Source: Desulfobulbus oligotrophicus
Lineage (GTDB): Bacteria; Desulfobacterota; Desulfobulbia; Desulfobulbales; Desulfobulbaceae
Reading direction: 5' to 3'
Length of the DNA: 64,000 bases
Assembly: GCF_016446285.1 (NCBI RefSeq)
Contig: NZ_CP054140.1
Location: 415,501 to 479,500, forward strand
The notes beneath the pieces were generated by a model. The model ran no database searches, had not been told where the DNA came from, and saw only the letters and a program-made list of their open reading frames with translations. Below, piece by piece: positions 9,160 through 17,758 of this stretch (position 1 is its first letter; every line of letters begins with the position of its first letter). Made by a program: the position numbers and the translations under genes.

Positions 9160-10152
9160 TCAGGGCAGGTACCCGGACACCAGTGCCCTGAATCGGGCCC
9201 TGCTGTCAAACCTGCCGATACCGACCCGGGGAATTTCATAGAGACTGTTGTGTGCAGACCATATCCCGCCTGTTGTGGTTACTGCGGTGCTGTACCCCGC
9301 CTTTTTAATCTGCTCCACAACCAGCTCGTTGTAATCACCATTGGGATAGGCAAAATGGGCAGGTGGATCACCAATGATCTCGCTGAGCAGCCTGTTGGCT
9401 GTCTGCACTGTAGCGCCGATCTCCTCCGGTTGGAGCTGGATAAGCAGTTCATGCCCATGGGTGTGGCTGCCGATGGTGACACAGTTTGAAGCGGCCAGGC
9501 GTTTCAACTGCTCCGCTGTCAGCATGGTCAGCACAGACTCGAAATGCACGGCCTCTGCACCAATCTCCTCCACCAGCTGTTGCCGTTCATCCGGCTGTTG
9601 TTGTTTTAAAAAGCTCAATAGTTGCTGCATGGCTGTCCAGCGCCGGTTCTCTGAAGCGAAACCGGATGGCAGAAGGAACCGTTGCTGCCCGCCATTCTGC
9701 AACCGAACCCTTACCTCCTGTTCTTTTCCGCTCCCCAGCAGGTTGATGACTTTGTCGTACCAGTACAACGTGTTGCCGACCAGAGCCTGGGTAGCAACAT
9801 AGACCACAAACGGCAACCCCATGGACTCCATGATGGGCAGCACTGTCTGCTCGTTACCGCTATATCCGTCGTCAAAGGTGACCACTGCAAAAGGTCGTTC
9901 TGCGTGGTGCCCGTCTGCAAGTCGCGCCACAGCCGCATCCATGGAGATGACATCAAAATGCTGCCGCAGATACTCCATCTGCCGGCAAAAGTCTGACTCC
10001 CGCACCACGGTCCAAGCCGGTAACAGACAGGTGTCGGGCAGCACCTCATGGTACATCAGGACAATCCCGCCCGCAGCTGCCAGCCGACGGATCCCAAAGA
10101 ACGCAAGAGCCTGCGGAAAACAGAGGCTGCAGAGCCCACTCTTAACTCCCAC
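9160..10152 (-). CDS. NodB-type polysaccharide deacetylase
   Basis: A 330-residue carbohydrate esterase 4 family protein. The catalytic motif TFDDG (Asp94 and Asp95) and the zinc-binding SHTHGH (His230, His234) are both intact, and AYPNGDYN matches the third conserved motif. The gap between motif 1 and 2 (about 135 residues) is longer than in secreted chitin deacetylases, as in other EPS-cluster members. There is no clear cleavable signal peptide, only a modestly hydrophobic N-terminus, so the cellular side is uncertain. It probably removes N-acetyl groups from the sugar chain. It overlaps the end of the upstream FemAB-like gene by 11 bp. It is one of two deacetylases in the operon; the other is the DUF3473 type at 20691. 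Confidence 0.85.
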   Translation of the reverse strand: MGVKSGLCSLCFPQALAFFGIRRLAAAGGIVLMYHEVLPDTCLLPAWTVVRESDFCRQMEYLRQHFDVISMDAAVARLADGHHAERPFAVVTFDDGYSGNEQTVLPIMESMGLPFVVYVATQALVGNTLYWYDKVINLLGSGKEQEVRVRLQNGGQQRFLLPSGFASENRRWTAMQQLLSFLKQQQPDERQQLVEEIGAEAVHFESVLTMLTAEQLKRLAASNCVTIGSHTHGHELLIQLQPEEIGATVQTANRLLSEIIGDPPAHFAYPNGDYNELVVEQIKKAGYSTAVTTTGGIWSAHNSLYEIPRVGIGRFDSRARFRALVSGYLP

Positions 10153-11212
10153 CCTGTCGATACCTCACTATCTTCCTGAGCATGGTCTTTGCCCGTTGCC
10201 CGCCTTGCCGCAGCCCGGCACGCCAGTTGCGCTGATAGATGACCAGCTGGTACAGGGGTCGGGCCTCGGTTGTCCAGGTGCTCTTGTACCCTTCATCACC
10301 CTGAAGAAAGTTGAACTCCTGCAAACCTTTCGTGCAGCAGGCCTCTAATACATGCATAACCAGCACTGCACCTGGACTCCAGTGACCGAATGCCGGATCA
10401 TGGGCAATCTGGTAAGCGAAAAACCGTTGTCCAAACTCAAAGCCGTATTGAATCGCAATCAGCTTGTCCTGGACAACAATAGCATAAAAAACGCTGTTGT
10501 CGGAATGAGTGACCAACCATCTGTGCAGGTGTTCCACGTGAGGACCGGCAAAGGTACTCTCCAGCTTTCGTTCACCGGAACGTTTGGCATGTAGATGCAA
10601 CAAGGCATCCAGTAACTTTTGTTTAGAATCCACATCAACGGCGACAATAAACTCACCTCCGCCCTTTACTATCCGACGATATTTTTTCCGGATGTTGGAA
10701 CGACTTTTACTCCCAAGTTGTCCAAACACTCCTTCAAAATCAGTGTCCAAAGATATATACGGCTGCACTGACACTTGATTTTTGGGCATACCCCAGGCCT
10801 CAAGTTCATCCTCAAGGATAAAGGAGAGCACCAGCCGATCCCAGTGACTGTCAGAGCCAAGGTGCTGTTTTATCGCAGTAACAGCTCGACCTCGATCGTC
10901 TGGTGCACAGATAAGTCCCAGGGGATCCGGATAAAAGGCAGCACCGAGATAGTGGAGATCGCGACCGCCAAGGATGTTGGCTGTGCTGACCAGAGGGAGC
11001 ACAGCGATAACACGATCCTTTTCCTTCACCTGCAGAACAACCGGTCGCTCAGACGAAGTCAGCCCGCTACTCACTGCAGCCAGCCAATCCCCGGTACAAA
11101 AAAAACTGGGATAGGCCATGGCCTGAGCCAGGGTGGTGCAGATCGGCCAGATATCGGGCAACCTGTCTTGATTGAGTTGTTCAACAGAAAGTTTTCCACT
11201 CACAGTGAACAT
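10142..11212 (-). CDS. FemAB/GNAT-fold acyltransferase 1 (BioF2-like, EPS-associated)
   Basis: A 356-residue protein of the Acetyltransf_6/FemAB-like group. The central SNIRKKYRR basic block, the following KGGGEFIVAVD and the late IQYGFEFGQRFFAYQ and LVMHVLEACC segments are the features that place it here. FemAB proteins use the GNAT fold; true FemABX enzymes transfer amino acids from aminoacyl-tRNA, while EPS-cluster members have unknown donors. The gene overlaps the upstream glycosyltransferase by 13 bp and the downstream deacetylase by 11 bp, so co-translation is likely. Together with the second FemAB gene at 12360 it hints at amino-acid or acyl decoration of the polysaccharide (inference). 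Confidence 0.78.
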   Translation of the reverse strand: MFTVSGKLSVEQLNQDRLPDIWPICTTLAQAMAYPSFFCTGDWLAAVSSGLTSSERPVVLQVKEKDRVIAVLPLVSTANILGGRDLHYLGAAFYPDPLGLICAPDDRGRAVTAIKQHLGSDSHWDRLVLSFILEDELEAWGMPKNQVSVQPYISLDTDFEGVFGQLGSKSRSNIRKKYRRIVKGGGEFIVAVDVDSKQKLLDALLHLHAKRSGERKLESTFAGPHVEHLHRWLVTHSDNSVFYAIVVQDKLIAIQYGFEFGQRFFAYQIAHDPAFGHWSPGAVLVMHVLEACCTKGLQEFNFLQGDEGYKSTWTTEARPLYQLVIYQRNWRAGLRQGGQRAKTMLRKIVRYRQGGS

Positions 11213-12348
11213 GCTCCTTGAAATTCATTCATAATCTGTTGATAGACCGTCAAATAACGCTGTGCCATGGCTTCACTTGAATACTGCGCACGTACCCGCG
11301 CCCTTGCTCTCTGCACCCGAATCTTTGCCTGTTCGCTGTTCTCCACAAGGGTCAGCAGGGCATCCCTTAGTGGTGCCACCTCACCGGCCGGTACCAGCAG
11401 ACCACACTGACCATGGTCGAGCACTTCGGGAATACCGCCGACCCTGCTGGCCACGATTGGCAGGCCTGCCTCCATGGCTTCGAGCAGCACCATGGGCAGC
11501 CCTTCAGTCAAGGACGGCAGCGCAAAGATGGAAAAACAGGAGAGAAACCGTGTCCCATCATCAACAAAACCAGGCATCCTCACCCGTGCGGACAAACCAA
11601 GCTGTTCCACCAGCTGTTCAAGTTCGGGGCGTTGCGGCCCCTCACCAAGGATCACCAGACAGACATCCCGGCCCATGGCCACAAGCTCGCCCACGGCGCG
11701 GATAAGAAACAGCAGCCCCTTTTCCTCTGACAGACGGCCCAAAGCCACAATAGAGGTTCCCTGCCCGACAGAGTCGAGGATCTCCTGCCCTAGAGGCGGC
11801 TCGGAAGACTCTTTGTCTGTATCTGCCAGGGGGATACCGTTATTGATAACATGTAACCGATGACCGGCAATGGCCTGCAATCGCGGATGCGAACGCATGA
11901 CACTGTTCACAATCGCCACTGCCTGTGCCCGCCGCAAACACAGGGCATCAAGCCACTCGTACACCATCATCCGGGACAGACCACCGGTCCAGGTCCAGCC
12001 GTGTACCGTAACCACCAGAGGCAGTCGCCGCAGTCTTCGGGGCAGCATACCCAGGAGGATGTTCCCCTTATAGCCATGGGAGTGCAGAACCTGCACACCC
12101 TGTTCTCTGGCCCAGCCAAGCAGATGCAGTGCCCCGGCCAAGTTGAAACCGGCGCGCATCCGAAAGGGCTGAACCGTCAATCCCCGTTTCCGGGCCTCCA
12201 CCTCCACTGCCTTGTCCGGCATGCCGATCTCACCGATACTGGCCAGAATGGGGGTCAGGCCCAGCTCCTCCTGAGCTGCCATCAGGTGCAGCAGCATGAC
12301 CTCGGCTCCATACATGCCGCCACTGTCAAGTACATGGAGAATACGCAC
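11200..12348 (-). CDS. Glycosyltransferase family 4 (GT-B)
   Basis: A 382-residue GT-B retaining transferase. The N-domain begins MRILHVLDSGGMYGAE, the glycine-rich acceptor loop typical of family 4. The C-domain has LGRLSEEKGLLFLIRA and the donor-site E-x7-E motif in TEGLPMVLLEAMEAGLP, followed by ASRVGGIPEVL. No membrane span. The start ATG at 12348 fits the canonical N-terminal strand. The gene lies between two FemAB-like genes, 11 bp after one and overlapping the other by 13 bp. Sugar specificity is unknown. Confidence 0.88.
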   Translation of the reverse strand: MRILHVLDSGGMYGAEVMLLHLMAAQEELGLTPILASIGEIGMPDKAVEVEARKRGLTVQPFRMRAGFNLAGALHLLGWAREQGVQVLHSHGYKGNILLGMLPRRLRRLPLVVTVHGWTWTGGLSRMMVYEWLDALCLRRAQAVAIVNSVMRSHPRLQAIAGHRLHVINNGIPLADTDKESSEPPLGQEILDSVGQGTSIVALGRLSEEKGLLFLIRAVGELVAMGRDVCLVILGEGPQRPELEQLVEQLGLSARVRMPGFVDDGTRFLSCFSIFALPSLTEGLPMVLLEAMEAGLPIVASRVGGIPEVLDHGQCGLLVPAGEVAPLRDALLTLVENSEQAKIRVQRARARVRAQYSSEAMAQRYLTVYQQIMNEFQGACSL

Positions 12349-12359
12349 TACAGCTCCGC

Positions 12360-13526
12360 TCAGTTGCCGGTGGGCCTGATGGCGGCCATGGCTTTCTTCA
12401 CTCCACCCACCACACCGGGCATCTGTTCTTTCATCTGATCCTTTAACCAGCGAAGTGCATACAGTGTACGGCCCCTCCAGGTGGAACTGTAAAGCGTTGT
12501 GGTGGTGTAAAAAGACGGCTCATCGACAAATCTCTGCTTATAGCCTGTATCCCAGGGAAACATATGAAAGAGTCTTACCTGTGGAAAATGTACGGGCAGG
12601 TCTTCAAGAATATGGAGCATAAGCAGGTGAGAAGGACTCAGGTGGGCGAACTGCTCATTGTAGGCCACCTTTGCATGGTGAAAAATATCTTTATCCACAT
12701 AGCCGAACTCACCAGCCACCAGCACGCCATCAATCTCCAGGCCATAGAGATAAATCTGATCTGTTGTTGACATAAGCCGGATAAGATCAAGGTAGTACTG
12801 TTGTATTGCCGTATCGGTGCAGGCAATGGCTGTCCTGGACTGCCCCTTCCACCCGGAGGCCTCAAGTTCCAGAAACTTCGGCCAAAAGGTGAGCACCTCC
12901 TCATCCCTCAACAAAAAATACCGGACATTCTTTTCCCTGTTCAACCTGTTGGCAGCGTTTTTAAGATTTTTGCGCAGGTTGCGTGACAACACCTGTGTAA
13001 AATACTCTGCAAAGGTGCCCTTCAAAAAAATGGCATAGGTTGGTTCTGTTACATTTTTCCAGAGACATCCACAGCCAGCCAGCCGGCTCTCGGTAAACAG
13101 GTGGGGCATTCTGCAGAACGAATAGGAGAAGCTGTGGGTAAATATATCCCAGTCAGTTTTGGTGGCCACCAGGGCGTTAAGCAGGGTCTGCTGAACAACC
13201 TCTGTATATTCCACTGCAATCAGCGGGGGAGCAATGAGGCTATGATCGTTAACCAGGTTGGAGAGTTCGCGCACACCGCCGCTGTGATGCCTCAGCACCA
13301 GGGGAAGAAGACCGATAAGTTTTTCCTCTGCACGCACAGTGTAGATGCGCACAGCATCCGGTGCGGCAAAATGTGTATACCACATCCGGACATACTCAAA
13401 AGAGACAAAAAAAGACCGGATATCAACACGATGATACAGATCGGTCCACTCCTCTTTGCATTCGGTCAGTTCTTCTTTACTGGTAATAACATGAAAAGAC
13501 GTGTTCATAGGGTTCATCCGTACCAT
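12360..13526 (-). CDS. FemAB/GNAT-fold acyltransferase 2 (EPS-associated)
   Basis: A 388-residue relative of the FemAB-like protein at 10142. It has the same ordering: a variable N-domain with FFVSFEYVRMWY, a basic SRNLRKNLKNAANRL helix, a VLTFWPKFLELEASGWKG segment, then GVLVAGEFGYV and LSPSHLLMLHILEDL. The FemAB pair flanks a glycosyltransferase gene, a layout seen in exosortase A clusters. Substrate and donor are unknown; aminoacyl or acyl transfer to a sugar amine is a reasonable family-based guess. The start could be at the third or fourth Met-containing codon (near 13508-13514), since the first codons give two close Met residues. Confidence 0.78.
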   Translation of the reverse strand: MVRMNPMNTSFHVITSKEELTECKEEWTDLYHRVDIRSFFVSFEYVRMWYTHFAAPDAVRIYTVRAEEKLIGLLPLVLRHHSGGVRELSNLVNDHSLIAPPLIAVEYTEVVQQTLLNALVATKTDWDIFTHSFSYSFCRMPHLFTESRLAGCGCLWKNVTEPTYAIFLKGTFAEYFTQVLSRNLRKNLKNAANRLNREKNVRYFLLRDEEVLTFWPKFLELEASGWKGQSRTAIACTDTAIQQYYLDLIRLMSTTDQIYLYGLEIDGVLVAGEFGYVDKDIFHHAKVAYNEQFAHLSPSHLLMLHILEDLPVHFPQVRLFHMFPWDTGYKQRFVDEPSFYTTTTLYSSTWRGRTLYALRWLKDQMKEQMPGVVGGVKKAMAAIRPTGN

Positions 13527-13583
13527 ACATTCACAATCCGGTTTTCTCTTCCACAGGTATCATAGGAGAGGAAAGAGTTGAGG

Positions 13584-14726
13584 TCAACCTGTTGTCAGCA
13601 ATTGCCTGTAAAGAGCCTGATGCGCCTGTATGGAGGTGTGAACGGCAAAAGGTCCGTTTCTGAAACTCTCCAGTGCAGCTCTGCCGAGCTGGGCAGCCAG
13701 GTCCGGCTGTTCGATCAAGCGTACAATATACTCTGTCAACTGCGATACATCGCCCACCGGCACCAGATAGCCGGTCTGACCGTGGTTGATCAGCTCGCTG
13801 TTACCGCCGGTGGCTGTACATACAGTGGGCTTACCGCAGCCCATATATTCAATAATGGCATTGGACAACCCCTCAGACTCTGAACACAGGACACAGACGT
13901 CAAAGTATTTCATCACAGCCACCGGCTGGGGGACACTACCCAGGAAATAAACATGATCGGCCAGACGCAGGTGCAGTGCCAGGGTCATGATTTCGGCAAC
14001 TTCCCGTGGCCCACCACCCCCGACAATGACAAGCCGGGCCTGCGGACACCGGCTGCGGACCTGTGCAAAGGCCCGCAGCAGATCGGGATACCGCTTGATC
14101 GGCGAGATATTGGCCACCATGCCAACAATCGGATCGTCTGTCCTGATTCCCCACTGTTCCCGAAAACCAGGCTGGGCAGGCTGGAGAAAGGTCGCTGCCT
14201 CGCAGCTGTTTTTAATCACCGTCACCTTAGCCGGTGAAAATTTTTCCCGTCTGCAGGTATTGTCTTTCACAGCCTCGGAGTTGGCCACAATCTGATCAAC
14301 AAACAGGTTAGCACATTTGAGCGCCAGCAACTGCCAGGGCCGATACCAGAACCCCATGTCCCGACGGGAGGTGATCACCTTAGCCCCACCAAGCTTACAG
14401 AAGAACGGCGCCAGGATGGCGGCATCGTTAAAGAAGATATGAACAATCCGGATGCGCTTTTTGCGGATAAAACGGGCAAGCCCGATCATCCGCCGCAGGG
14501 TGCGGACACTGGCTAGTCGATGGATCTCCAACGACCGCATCTCCTTGCCAAATCCCTGATCATCCCCCTGGTAATTCTTCTCCCGCCTGAACACGGTAAA
14601 GTGGAGATGCCACTGCTGCAGATCAAGGTTGGTAATGAGTTCATGAACCTGCCGCTCAGTACCACCTTGCGGCCCGACGAAATAATCCATCAGAATGAGC
14701 AGCTGTTCTGGCCGGGAAATACTCAT
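13584..14726 (-). CDS. Glycosyltransferase family 4 (GT-B)
   Basis: A GT-B glycosyltransferase of 380 residues when started at 14726. The frame extends back to 14843, but that lies inside the preceding gene; the ATG at 14726 overlaps that gene's TAA (TAATG), giving MSISRPEQLLILMDYF as a proper N-terminal strand. Visible features: GGTERQVHELI acceptor loop, VGMVANISPIKRYPDLL, VIVGGGGPREV, and the donor-site SEGLSNAIIEYMGCGKP followed by ATGGNSELI. It should use a nucleotide sugar at the cytoplasmic face of the inner membrane. Confidence 0.87.
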   Translation of the reverse strand: MSISRPEQLLILMDYFVGPQGGTERQVHELITNLDLQQWHLHFTVFRREKNYQGDDQGFGKEMRSLEIHRLASVRTLRRMIGLARFIRKKRIRIVHIFFNDAAILAPFFCKLGGAKVITSRRDMGFWYRPWQLLALKCANLFVDQIVANSEAVKDNTCRREKFSPAKVTVIKNSCEAATFLQPAQPGFREQWGIRTDDPIVGMVANISPIKRYPDLLRAFAQVRSRCPQARLVIVGGGGPREVAEIMTLALHLRLADHVYFLGSVPQPVAVMKYFDVCVLCSESEGLSNAIIEYMGCGKPTVCTATGGNSELINHGQTGYLVPVGDVSQLTEYIVRLIEQPDLAAQLGRAALESFRNGPFAVHTSIQAHQALYRQLLTTG

Positions 14727-15799
14727 TACGACTTGCTCCGACCTGTCGGCATAAGGGCTTGGACTCTTTGCTTGACTCTCCGCAACACTGATACGACGTT
14801 GAACGGCAGGGCTGTCAACAGGAGGAGCACAGACGATTTCCATCCCTTTTCAAAGCCACTGTCTTTCTGTTCCTCGGCAACCAGTGTTTTGGCTGCCTGC
14901 AGTTCCCCTTCCTTCAGGTATTCGAGCAGGAGCTGGGTGTTATTCTCCCTGATTCTCCTGGTAATGGCAGCATCAGAGGGTCGATACGGGCTGGTGGAGG
15001 GGACATACACCTCCTTATAGAGCGAGCGGTTAGTTTCTAAAGATATGGAAGCCTTGTTCTGTGTTTCCCGTGGCCCGGAATGGGCCCTGTTCTCCACGGT
15101 CGGTGTATCCATAAATAAGACATCGCACCTCTCGCTGAGCCGGCAGTAGAAGTAATAATCTTCAGACATCTTCACATGGGCAAAGCGCACCTTGGGCTGC
15201 AGGCAGTCCCGATGGATGAGGCTGGTCCAGCAGGCTGCACACACGCTGTACAGCAATGGTTCAAACAGGTTGCCTGCATAGATGGTAAAGGGCCGGCCTG
15301 CCCGAGTGATACCGTAGTCTCCGGAGTTGTAGGCATGCGGATAAAAGGTGTGCCAGTCAACATCATCCATACTGATACCGCTTGTTTGCTCAACCCAGTA
15401 CTCCAGCCCCTTGACAATGATGATGTCTTTGCCGTCACTCGTATAAAAGGTGGAGTGCACAACCCTGTACTCCGGGAAGGCGTTTAAAACCTGAAACTGC
15501 AGCGAAAGCTTGTCCGGCAGCCACAGATCATCGGAGTCGAGAAAGGCGATCCATTCGCCGGACGCCTCCTGTAAGCCGCGATTGCGTGCCGCACCGACCC
15601 CCTGGTTTGCCTGATACACATACCGCACATCCTTGCCGAACTGCGCAACCACGGCCCGGGTATCATCCGCAGAGCCGTCGTCAACCACGATAATCTCCAG
15701 CGAGCAGTCTTTGCTGTCCTGGTTGAGGACACTTGTAATGGCCTCACCAACAAGGTGCGCCCTGTTATAGGTGGGGATAATGACACTCACGCTGTTCAT
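14726..15799 (-). CDS. Glycosyltransferase family 2
   Basis: A 357-residue family 2 transferase beginning MNSVSVIIPTYNRAHL, with DDGSADDT and the metal motif FLDSDDLWLPDKL (DSDD rather than DADD). VKMSEDYYFYCRLS is the acceptor-side ED block. The C-terminal 100 residues include a predicted amphipathic or membrane-associated segment (SVLLLLTALPFNVVSVLRRV), which may hold the enzyme at the inner membrane. Its stop overlaps the start of the next glycosyltransferase gene by one base (TAATG). Confidence 0.87.
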   Translation of the reverse strand: MNSVSVIIPTYNRAHLVGEAITSVLNQDSKDCSLEIIVVDDGSADDTRAVVAQFGKDVRYVYQANQGVGAARNRGLQEASGEWIAFLDSDDLWLPDKLSLQFQVLNAFPEYRVVHSTFYTSDGKDIIIVKGLEYWVEQTSGISMDDVDWHTFYPHAYNSGDYGITRAGRPFTIYAGNLFEPLLYSVCAACWTSLIHRDCLQPKVRFAHVKMSEDYYFYCRLSERCDVLFMDTPTVENRAHSGPRETQNKASISLETNRSLYKEVYVPSTSPYRPSDAAITRRIRENNTQLLLEYLKEGELQAAKTLVAEEQKDSGFEKGWKSSVLLLLTALPFNVVSVLRRVKQRVQALMPTGRSKS

Positions 15800-15938
15800 A
15801 GGTATACAGTTGTCTAAAGGTTAAAGAACACTCCAACAATCGGCAATAGCGAACCTGCCGGCGTCGCCGGAGTCCACAGGGTGTCTGTTCATCTTCGTCT
15901 GTGGTCATCAGATACAAACGGCTGCTCAGTTTGAGAGC

Positions 15939-17090
15939 CTATCCTTTGCGCGGGCTCCAGACCACGATCTTCTTGCCCAGGACGAACTTGATAAACGCAT
16001 GGGCTGCCGCCATGTTGATAATACTGAAGTAGTAGGCCAGGTAGAGCAGACGGTTTCCCCTGCCAAACCTTTCCAGTATGGGAGAGAGCACTGCACCGAG
16101 ATAGAAGGCCGCCTGCCCGAGCAGGGTGATCACAAACAGCGGCCCCTTATCAAGGAGCGCCAGGTTGGTGAGCAGTGCACCCAGTAAAAAGAGAAAACTC
16201 AGGTAACGGAGAATCTTGTGCGACCAGAGCTGCCATGAGTAGACCAGATCACCCCCCGGCAGAAACAGGCGCCGCATATCATACAGGGCCCACAGAGCCC
16301 GCAGCGAAACCCGCACCCGCATACGGTACTCGTCGGCGGCGGTGGACAGGGCATCTTCACACAGCAGGGCCTCCGGCTCGTACACCACCCGATACCCCTG
16401 ATCAATAACCGAAAGCGGCAGCACAAAATCGGGAAGCTGATCAGCCTGCATCGGCACGTAGAGTGAACGGCGGACCGCATCGACCCCGCCGTCAACACCC
16501 ACAATCGAGCCGATTTTTGTTTCCCGGAGGCGGATCATGTTCTCATAGCGCATATAGGCGGAACAGCCGTCACCGATGACACTGCCGTCCGGATTGGTAT
16601 AGATCATCTTGCCGGTGACATAGCCGACCTGCGGATCAGCAAAGTTGGCAACCAGTTCCCGGAGTGCATCCGGATGATGCAGGGAGTTGGCATCGGAAAA
16701 AAAGATGATCTCACCGCCTGCCTCCCGGATCGCCGCGTTCAGCCCCAGGGTCTTCCCGCCCCGGGGTTCCTGCCGCAACAGTCGTACCCCTTCTTCTGCA
16801 TAGTCTTTGACAATGCTGTCGGTACCGTCGGTGGACCCGTCGGAAACAACCAGAATCTCCAGTTTCTCCCGGGGATAGTTCAGAGCCAGCTTGTTGGCTA
16901 TGGTCCTGCCTATATGCTTCTCCTCATTGTAAGCGGGAATGATAACAGTGACCATGGGTTCAAACGGCTCTTTGCGGATCGGCCGGGATCGGACTGTGCC
17001 CAACAGCCTGACCAGGAGCGGATACCCGGCATACACATAGAGAACAAGCGCTACTGACAGAAAAAACAACATACTCAGCATACTCTTCAC
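15939..17090 (-). CDS. Membrane-embedded glycosyltransferase family 2
   Basis: A 383-residue processive-type GT2 protein. One N-terminal span (MLFFLSVALVLYVYAGYPLLV) precedes the catalytic domain VTVIIPAYNEE, SDGSTDGTD and FFSDANS (the DxD equivalent), and two to three C-terminal spans follow (about 285-375). This layout is shared with the hyaluronan/cellulose synthase-like group that places a polymerising or first-sugar enzyme in the inner membrane. It starts at an ATGA overlap with the upstream epsI stop (17087-17090). Exosortase clusters often carry such an enzyme next to EpsI. Its substrate is unknown. Confidence 0.86.
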   Translation of the reverse strand: MKSMLSMLFFLSVALVLYVYAGYPLLVRLLGTVRSRPIRKEPFEPMVTVIIPAYNEEKHIGRTIANKLALNYPREKLEILVVSDGSTDGTDSIVKDYAEEGVRLLRQEPRGGKTLGLNAAIREAGGEIIFFSDANSLHHPDALRELVANFADPQVGYVTGKMIYTNPDGSVIGDGCSAYMRYENMIRLRETKIGSIVGVDGGVDAVRRSLYVPMQADQLPDFVLPLSVIDQGYRVVYEPEALLCEDALSTAADEYRMRVRVSLRALWALYDMRRLFLPGGDLVYSWQLWSHKILRYLSFLFLLGALLTNLALLDKGPLFVITLLGQAAFYLGAVLSPILERFGRGNRLLYLAYYFSIINMAAAHAFIKFVLGKKIVVWSPRKG

Positions 17091-17758
17091 CTCTTGGTCG
17101 CCGATGCCTGGCCGACAAAGTCGGAAAAAACAGGATAAAAATCAGTGGCAAACCGCGTCAACGCCTCCTTACCTTCGGCAACAGAAACCCCTTTTAAAGG
17201 AATACTGATGCGAACAAAGGCATTGGACGCCTCCTGACCGAAAAGTTTGGCCTGTACCGCATACACCTTCTGCATAAACGTGCCGGCTGCCATCTTACGG
17301 CCTGCCTGAAACCAGTACAGCAAGAGATCCTGATCACTGTTGCGTTCGGCCGTCACGGTCGTATACTTCAACACCAGATCACCGTCCGGATCCTGGATGG
17401 TTCGCGCCACTGTCTGTTTGTTGCGCAGGACCCATCCCTGTCCGGGAAAACAGACCAGCGGATCGTGGGCAGCCCCTACCTTGGCTAAAGAGTGATAGTA
17501 GCCGATGTACAGTTCCACAACTGCATGCCCGTTGGAAAACCTGCGGAAGAGGTGGTCATCGAGATAGAGCGCTTCCCGTACGGCGGCGTCCAGCGGAATA
17601 TCGCCCGCCGCCTGCCAGTCACCAACAGTGGTGAAGGCTGCGGAAAGCGGAGTAGTAACATGATATGATGCCACATTGCGGGTGATTTCAACAAGTATAC
17701 CGGTCACCAGCAGCAGTACCACCGCCACAGACACCCGTACCCAGCTCAGCGATCCCAT
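17087..17758 (-). CDS. epsI: EpsI family protein (exosortase-associated)
   Basis: A 223-residue EpsI-type protein. It has one N-terminal hydrophobic span (VSVAVVLLLVTGILVEI) and a periplasmic domain with the family-defining pattern LYIGYYHS and HDPLVCFPGQGW. In many bacteria this domain is fused to the C-terminus of the exosortase; here it is a separate gene overlapping the exosortase by 13 bp. EpsI is required for exopolysaccharide production in Methylobacillus but its activity is unknown. Its position directly after the exosortase supports both calls. Confidence 0.88.
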   Translation of the reverse strand: MGSLSWVRVSVAVVLLLVTGILVEITRNVASYHVTTPLSAAFTTVGDWQAAGDIPLDAAVREALYLDDHLFRRFSNGHAVVELYIGYYHSLAKVGAAHDPLVCFPGQGWVLRNKQTVARTIQDPDGDLVLKYTTVTAERNSDQDLLLYWFQAGRKMAAGTFMQKVYAVQAKLFGQEASNAFVRISIPLKGVSVAEGKEALTRFATDFYPVFSDFVGQASATKR

